DNA from: Umezawaea sp049997955
Lineage (GTDB): Bacteria > Actinomycetota > Actinomycetes > Mycobacteriales > Pseudonocardiaceae
DNA length: 64,000 nt
Reading direction: 5' to 3'
Assembly: GCA_049997955.1 (NCBI GenBank)
Contig: JAEBDY010000004.1
Location: 62,001 to 126,000 of the forward strand
This document shows positions 60,317 to 64,000 of this stretch, in pieces. The notes beneath the pieces were generated by a model that had not been told where the DNA came from, did no database searches, and worked only from the letters and a program-made list of their open reading frames with translations. Positions within the stretch are counted from its first letter, which is position 1; every line of letters begins with the position of its first letter. The translations under genes and the position numbers were made by a program.

Positions 60317-61605
60317 CGGGCGCTCTCCAGCTCGGCGAGCTTGGTGCGCGCGATCGGCGCGTGCAGCGGGGAGAAGTACGGGTTCACCGACAGCGCCTCG
60401 GTCAGCGCGGCGTGCGCTTCGGGGGCGCGACCGAGCGCGGCGAGGATCATGCCGCGGTGGAACGAGAACGTGGCGTTGCGCCAGCCCAGCGCGGCGGCCT
60501 TGTCGGAGAACCCCAGCGCTTCGGCGTCGCGGCCGTTCACGTGCAGGGCCCACGCCATCGCGTCGGCGGCGAGCACGCTCTGCCTGCGGCCCCACTCGGC
60601 CTCGGCCAGCGCCAGCGCCTCGGCGGGGTCGCCGTGGTCGGCGGCGATGGTGGTGAGGGTCAGGTCGTCGTTGGCGCCCTGGGCGGCGAGCAGCTTCTTC
60701 TGCTCGGCCAGCACGGTGTACTGGGCCGCGGCCTCCGGCTTGCGCCCGGCCTGGTCCAGCAGTTCGGCGTACTCCAGGAGGTAGTGCGGCACCGGGACCC
60801 GGTTGACGACCTGCTGGTACCCGCTGAGCGCCTGGTCGAACTCGCCGCGGGCCCCGGCGACCTTCGCCTTGCCCTGCAAGGAGGTCACGTCCTGCGGGTT
60901 GAGCGCGAGGCCCTGGTCGTACTGGCGGGCGGCCTCGTCCAGGTCGCCCCGGTTGAACGCCAGCTCACCGAGGTAGTAGTGGCAGAACACGCGTTCGTCC
61001 GGAGTGGACGCCGCGGTGAGCGCGCGGTCCAGGGCGTCCTTGGCCTCGTCGACGCGGCCGTGGGTCTCGAAGTGGTAGGAGGCGCGGGTGAAGGAGGCGA
61101 CACCGGGGCGCAGGTCCAGCATCCGCTGGAGCGAGGCGGTGGCGGCCGCGTCGTCGCCGAGCTCGGTGTAGGCGTCGACCAGGACGCCCTGCACCTCGGC
61201 GGAGTCCGGGCGGACCTCCTGGGCCTTGAGGCCCCAGTCCCGAGCGGCGGCGAAGTCGTGGCGGGCGTTGGCGAGCGCGCCCTGACCGAGCATCGCCTCG
61301 CCGTTGTCCGCGGGCTTGATCTTCAGCGATTCCTCCAGCGCGCATTGGGCCTTGACGTAGTAGGAGGGGTCGGCTCCGGCACGGGCGATCTCGGTGTAGG
61401 TGGCGCCGAGCTCGGCCCACGTGCCCGCGTCCCCCGGTCGGGCGTGGAGCTTGTCCTGCAGGGCGACCGCCCTGGTCTGCAGGGCGTTGGCGCGGCTCAC
61501 CCCGGGGACGGGGTCGGCGGTGCCGTCCGAGCGGGCCGCGTACGACACGGCCACCACCGTGACGGCGACGACCGCGGCGGACCACAGCAGGTACTGGCGC
61601 TTCAT
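60313..61605 (-). CDS. TPR-repeat protein with N-terminal membrane anchor
   Basis: 430 residues. One N-terminal helix (LLWSAAVVAVTVVAVSYA) acts as anchor or signal. At least eight TPR units follow (for example EAMLGQGALANARHDFAAAR, AEVQGVLVDAYTELGDDAAA, CHYYLGELAFNRGDLDEAA). It is probably exported and serves as a scaffold. It lies between the DUF4331 gene (59 bp) and NicO (overlap), a grouping that suggests a joint envelope function. Confidence 0.85.
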   Translation of the reverse strand: MKRQYLLWSAAVVAVTVVAVSYAARSDGTADPVPGVSRANALQTRAVALQDKLHARPGDAGTWAELGATYTEIARAGADPSYYVKAQCALEESLKIKPADNGEAMLGQGALANARHDFAAARDWGLKAQEVRPDSAEVQGVLVDAYTELGDDAAATASLQRMLDLRPGVASFTRASYHFETHGRVDEAKDALDRALTAASTPDERVFCHYYLGELAFNRGDLDEAARQYDQGLALNPQDVTSLQGKAKVAGARGEFDQALSGYQQVVNRVPVPHYLLEYAELLDQAGRKPEAAAQYTVLAEQKKLLAAQGANDDLTLTTIAADHGDPAEALALAEAEWGRRQSVLAADAMAWALHVNGRDAEALGFSDKAAALGWRNATFSFHRGMILAALGRAPEAHAALTEALSVNPYFSPLHAPIARTKLAELESAR

Positions 61606-61664
61606 GGCGATTCCTCGGTCACTCCAAGTCGGACGCGGGCGGCCGCGTCCGACTTCGGTAGCGG

Positions 61665-63104
61665 TCAGGGGGTGTTGACGGCCTTGTTGCGCGGCAGCCC
61701 GACGTACGGGAAGTTCGGGGCGAAGGTCACGTCGTTGTGGTGGACCTTGTCCCCGGCCGCGAGGGCCTTGACCAGCTTGCCGGTGACGGCGGCGCCTTCG
61801 AGCGCCTGGATCTCGATGTCGATGACGTCGTCGAACAGCCGACGCCCGTTGGGGAAGCCCTGGGTGTCACCTCCCAGCACACCGAGCCGGTTGGGCTGCG
61901 GGTTCGGCGCGATGGACATGTTGAGCCGCAGCTGCTCCGACGGCGCGAACTTCCTCGGGTCCACGTCGGCGTTGTTGAGCTGCGAGTTCAGGTCGACCTT
62001 GATCGGGCCGTTCGCCTTGGTCGTGATGCCCGTCAGGAAGATCTCCACCAGGTCGCTGCGCGGCTCGGCGGGGGCCTTGATGCCGTAGATCTGCTCGATC
62101 AGCTTCGGCAGCTCGGGCTGGTTCACCCGGTCCAGCAGGGCCTGCACCTTGGCGTCGTTGACCGGCTCCAGGCCGTTGAACGCGTCCTTGATCCCGGCGG
62201 AGGAGACGACCTCGTTGACGAGCGGGTTGCCCAGTCGGGACACCTGCACGAACGGGCCTTCCGCCTTCGCCGCGCCCGGCGAGAGCCGGAGGGTCTGGCG
62301 TTCGGTGTCCGCCCAGAGGCCGATCACCGGGTTGCGCTTCGCGTCGCCCTTGAGCGCCAGCACGTGCTTGGGGATCTGCAGCGCGATGGTGTTGACGTTG
62401 TAGCCCTTGAGCGTGTCCTGCCCGACCTCGGACAGGTTCCCGCCGTAGAGCAGGTCGAACACCCGCAGGTCGGCGAAGAACGGGTCGTCCGCGGGTCCCG
62501 CGTAGACCTGGCCGCCGCCCTGGAGCTTGGTGATCGCCTGGTCGCGCAGCGGTTGGAAGTACGGCATGGACGCGGGTCCGACGATCGACGGCGCGACCCG
62601 GCCGTCTTTGACCAGGACCTTCTTCCCGCCCGCGTCGTCGAGCTGCTCCAGCGTGTACGTCTGGCGGAACAACAGGTTCTCGTCGTCCAAAGAGGACACG
62701 ACGCCGTTGTTGTAGAGGAACGTGTCCGCGCCGCGCTTGTCGTCGGTCTTGAACGTCAGGCGGTACGTCAGGTCCGGCACGGCGTCGCCGTCGTTGTCGA
62801 TGTTGACGTCGTAGTGCGCGTCGGTGGCCCACGGGTAGAAGTTGGGGCCGCCGTTGGGTTCCTGGAACCCGGAGTAGTTCGCGATGACCGTGACGAAGTC
62901 CGGCTGGTCGCCTGCCACGAACGCGTACAGGTCGGTGTTGTCGACCGTCGGGTCGGCGGAGATCAACGGCGCCTCGCGGTGGCTGGACGCCACCGAGGAA
63001 CCCGGCACCAGGACGTCGACCGCGGCGATCAACAACGTGGCGCCGGCGGCCGCTAGCACGCCCCTCGTGCGTCGCCGCCGTGTCAGTGGTGGTGCTTCTG
63101 GCAT
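61665..63104 (-). CDS. DUF4331 secreted protein
   Basis: 479 residues. Positively charged N-terminus RRRRTRG then a signal helix ending near SSVASSHREAPLIS. DUF4331 features: SADPTVDNTDLYAFVAGD, VIANYSGFQEPNGGPNFYPW, and DNDGDAVPDLTYRLTF with possible Ca-binding Asp residues. No membrane anchor after the signal. Often found with TPR and NicO proteins as here. Role unknown. GGGAG precedes the ATG. Confidence 0.88.
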   Translation of the reverse strand: MPEAPPLTRRRRTRGVLAAAGATLLIAAVDVLVPGSSVASSHREAPLISADPTVDNTDLYAFVAGDQPDFVTVIANYSGFQEPNGGPNFYPWATDAHYDVNIDNDGDAVPDLTYRLTFKTDDKRGADTFLYNNGVVSSLDDENLLFRQTYTLEQLDDAGGKKVLVKDGRVAPSIVGPASMPYFQPLRDQAITKLQGGGQVYAGPADDPFFADLRVFDLLYGGNLSEVGQDTLKGYNVNTIALQIPKHVLALKGDAKRNPVIGLWADTERQTLRLSPGAAKAEGPFVQVSRLGNPLVNEVVSSAGIKDAFNGLEPVNDAKVQALLDRVNQPELPKLIEQIYGIKAPAEPRSDLVEIFLTGITTKANGPIKVDLNSQLNNADVDPRKFAPSEQLRLNMSIAPNPQPNRLGVLGGDTQGFPNGRRLFDDVIDIEIQALEGAAVTGKLVKALAAGDKVHHNDVTFAPNFPYVGLPRNKAVNTP

Positions 63105-63259
63105 GCCCGCTCCCTTCCCGCTAGCCCACGCACGCGGGCTTCAGGGAGGGATTCGCAGGAATCAGCAGCGGCGTTCAACGCTCAGCCGTTCCACAGGTGA
63201 TATTGGTGCGAACGGCCCAGCGTTTGCGACCGTTCGGACCAGTTTCACGCCTGGGGGTT

Positions 63260-64000
63260 TCACGAGCCGTCGTAGATGACCCGTCCGTTGAGGACGGTGC
63301 GCAAGCACTTCGGCAGCGGCGCTCCCGGCTCCAGCGGCGGCAGGCCGGGCACTCCGGAACGCGGGTCGAGCGACCACCGCTGGACCCGCGAGTCCGATCC
63401 GGCGACGACCAGCTCGGCCGCCTCCCACACCGCGTAGGTCGCGGGCGCGCCCGGCTGGAGCGTGCCGGTGATGCCGTCGTCCACGCCCGCCGCCCGCCAG
63501 CCGCCCCTGGTGTGCGCGGTGAACGCCGCCCGCGGCGACAGCCCGGCCCCCGGCGTGCGGTGGTGCACGGCGGCCCGCACGGCCGCCCAGGGGTCGACCG
63601 GCGTCACGGGGGTGTCCGACCCGAGGGCCAGCAGCATCCCCGCCGACGCGAGCTGGGCGAACGGGTTGAGCGCCGTGCCGCGCTCGACGCCGAGTCGCTG
63701 CGCGTACATGCCCTCCGGCCCGCCCCACTCCGCGTCGAACAGCGGCTGCACCGACGCCACGACCCCGTAGGCGCCGAGCGCCTTCGCCTGGTCGGGGGTG
63801 ATCATCTCCACGTGTTCGAGCCGGTGCCGCCGCGCGGCGAGCGCGGGCGCGCCGACCCGTCCGGCGGCCAGGTCGAAGCCCTCCACGACGGCGGACATCG
63901 CCGCGTCGCCGATGACGTGGAACCCGGCCTGGAGCTTGGCCTCGGTGCACCGCACGAGGTGCTCGGCGATGGCCTCGGCGTCCCGGTAGAGGGCTCCGGA
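63260..64000 (-). CDS. Amidohydrolase 3 family (YtcJ-like), C-terminal part
   Basis: The last 246 residues of a larger protein that runs off the right edge; the frame is open to base 64000. RHRLEHVEMITPDQAKALGAYGVVASVQPLF carries the metal-binding His, GSDTPVTPVDPWAAVRAAVHHR the conserved Asp, and TLQPGAPATYAVWE the composite-domain beta sheet. Such enzymes hydrolyse amides or esters on metal-bound substrates. A promoter for the DUF4331 gene must lie in the 155 bp between the genes. Confidence 0.88.
   Translation of the reverse strand, partial: SGALYRDAEAIAEHLVRCTEAKLQAGFHVIGDAAMSAVVEGFDLAAGRVGAPALAARRHRLEHVEMITPDQAKALGAYGVVASVQPLFDAEWGGPEGMYAQRLGVERGTALNPFAQLASAGMLLALGSDTPVTPVDPWAAVRAAVHHRTPGAGLSPRAAFTAHTRGGWRAAGVDDGITGTLQPGAPATYAVWEAAELVVAGSDSRVQRWSLDPRSGVPGLPPLEPGAPLPKCLRTVLNGRVIYDGS

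Noticed and set aside
1..64000. CRISPR arrays, rRNA or tRNA genes and insertion sequences
   Set aside because: I saw no regularly spaced repeats, no tRNA-like cloverleaf and no transposase; the only short repeats are those listed.

Overview
The window is GC-rich, with GTG and TTG starts, four-base ATGA/GTGA gene overlaps and actinobacterial marker genes (RbpA with a SigR-type promoter, Ppm1/Lnt, DUF3090, SCO1664-like, DUF3097, PspC). It looks like a chromosome segment from a Pseudonocardiales-type actinomycete (Saccharothrix, Actinosynnema or Lentzea-like); the exact genus cannot be read from the sequence.

Region 1 (1-4978): a minus-strand NHEJ block holds the start of a LigD polymerase-domain protein, a LigD phosphoesterase protein with a decayed ligase half, and two Ku paralogues. 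A tyrosine recombinase follows, then about 1 kb without a convincing gene. That gap contains a near-canonical XerC/XerD recombination site (dif, 4707-4734), a weaker dif-like site 500 bp away and a perfect 21-bp operator-like palindrome. The window therefore probably spans the replication terminus.

Region 2 (4979-15195): a compact minus-strand RiPP gene cluster of class V lanthipeptide type. It has an APH-like kinase (LanK), a HopA1-like lyase (LanY), a 59-residue precursor ending in Cys, a strong hairpin just after the precursor, a methyltransferase, an ABC exporter, an F420-type reductase (LanJ-like), a Cys decarboxylase fused to a degenerate APH-like domain, and an M16 peptidase. Most downstream genes overlap by 1-4 bases. 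The expected product is a lanthipeptide with a C-terminal aminovinyl-(methyl)cysteine and probably D-amino acids.

Region 3 (15196-36730): mostly conserved actinobacterial chromosome genes. They include a SalK-like protein, CadD-like transporter, XRE/TetR/YheO-type regulators, SDR, sucrase/ferredoxin-like protein, CGNR zinc finger, pentapeptide protein, amidase, DUF4232 lipoprotein, band-7/NfeD pair, DUF3097, two APH/GNAT resistance-like enzymes, DUF3090/SCO1664, an S9 peptidase coupled to an S66 carboxypeptidase, and an alpha/beta hydrolase lacking its nucleophile. Many of these genes have a TAGGGT-like -10 element only 6-9 nt before the start codon, suggesting leaderless mRNAs.

Region 4 (36731-46326): a 1890-residue DUF4011/SF1 helicase/nuclease-like protein of the type seen in phage defence, bracketed by direct repeats; a Ser/Thr kinase; thymidine kinase; and rbpA with a SigR promoter and a 42-bp palindromic terminator.

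Region 5 (46327-64000): ppm1-lnt (lipoprotein acylation and mannosylation), pspC, a LacI-controlled operon (FAD oxidoreductase, hydantoinase/oxoprolinase, HExxH protein, permease) with two operators facing a Tat-exported glycosidase-like protein, a GntR/GNAT pair, a DUF4331-TPR-NicO group, and a truncated amidohydrolase at the right edge.
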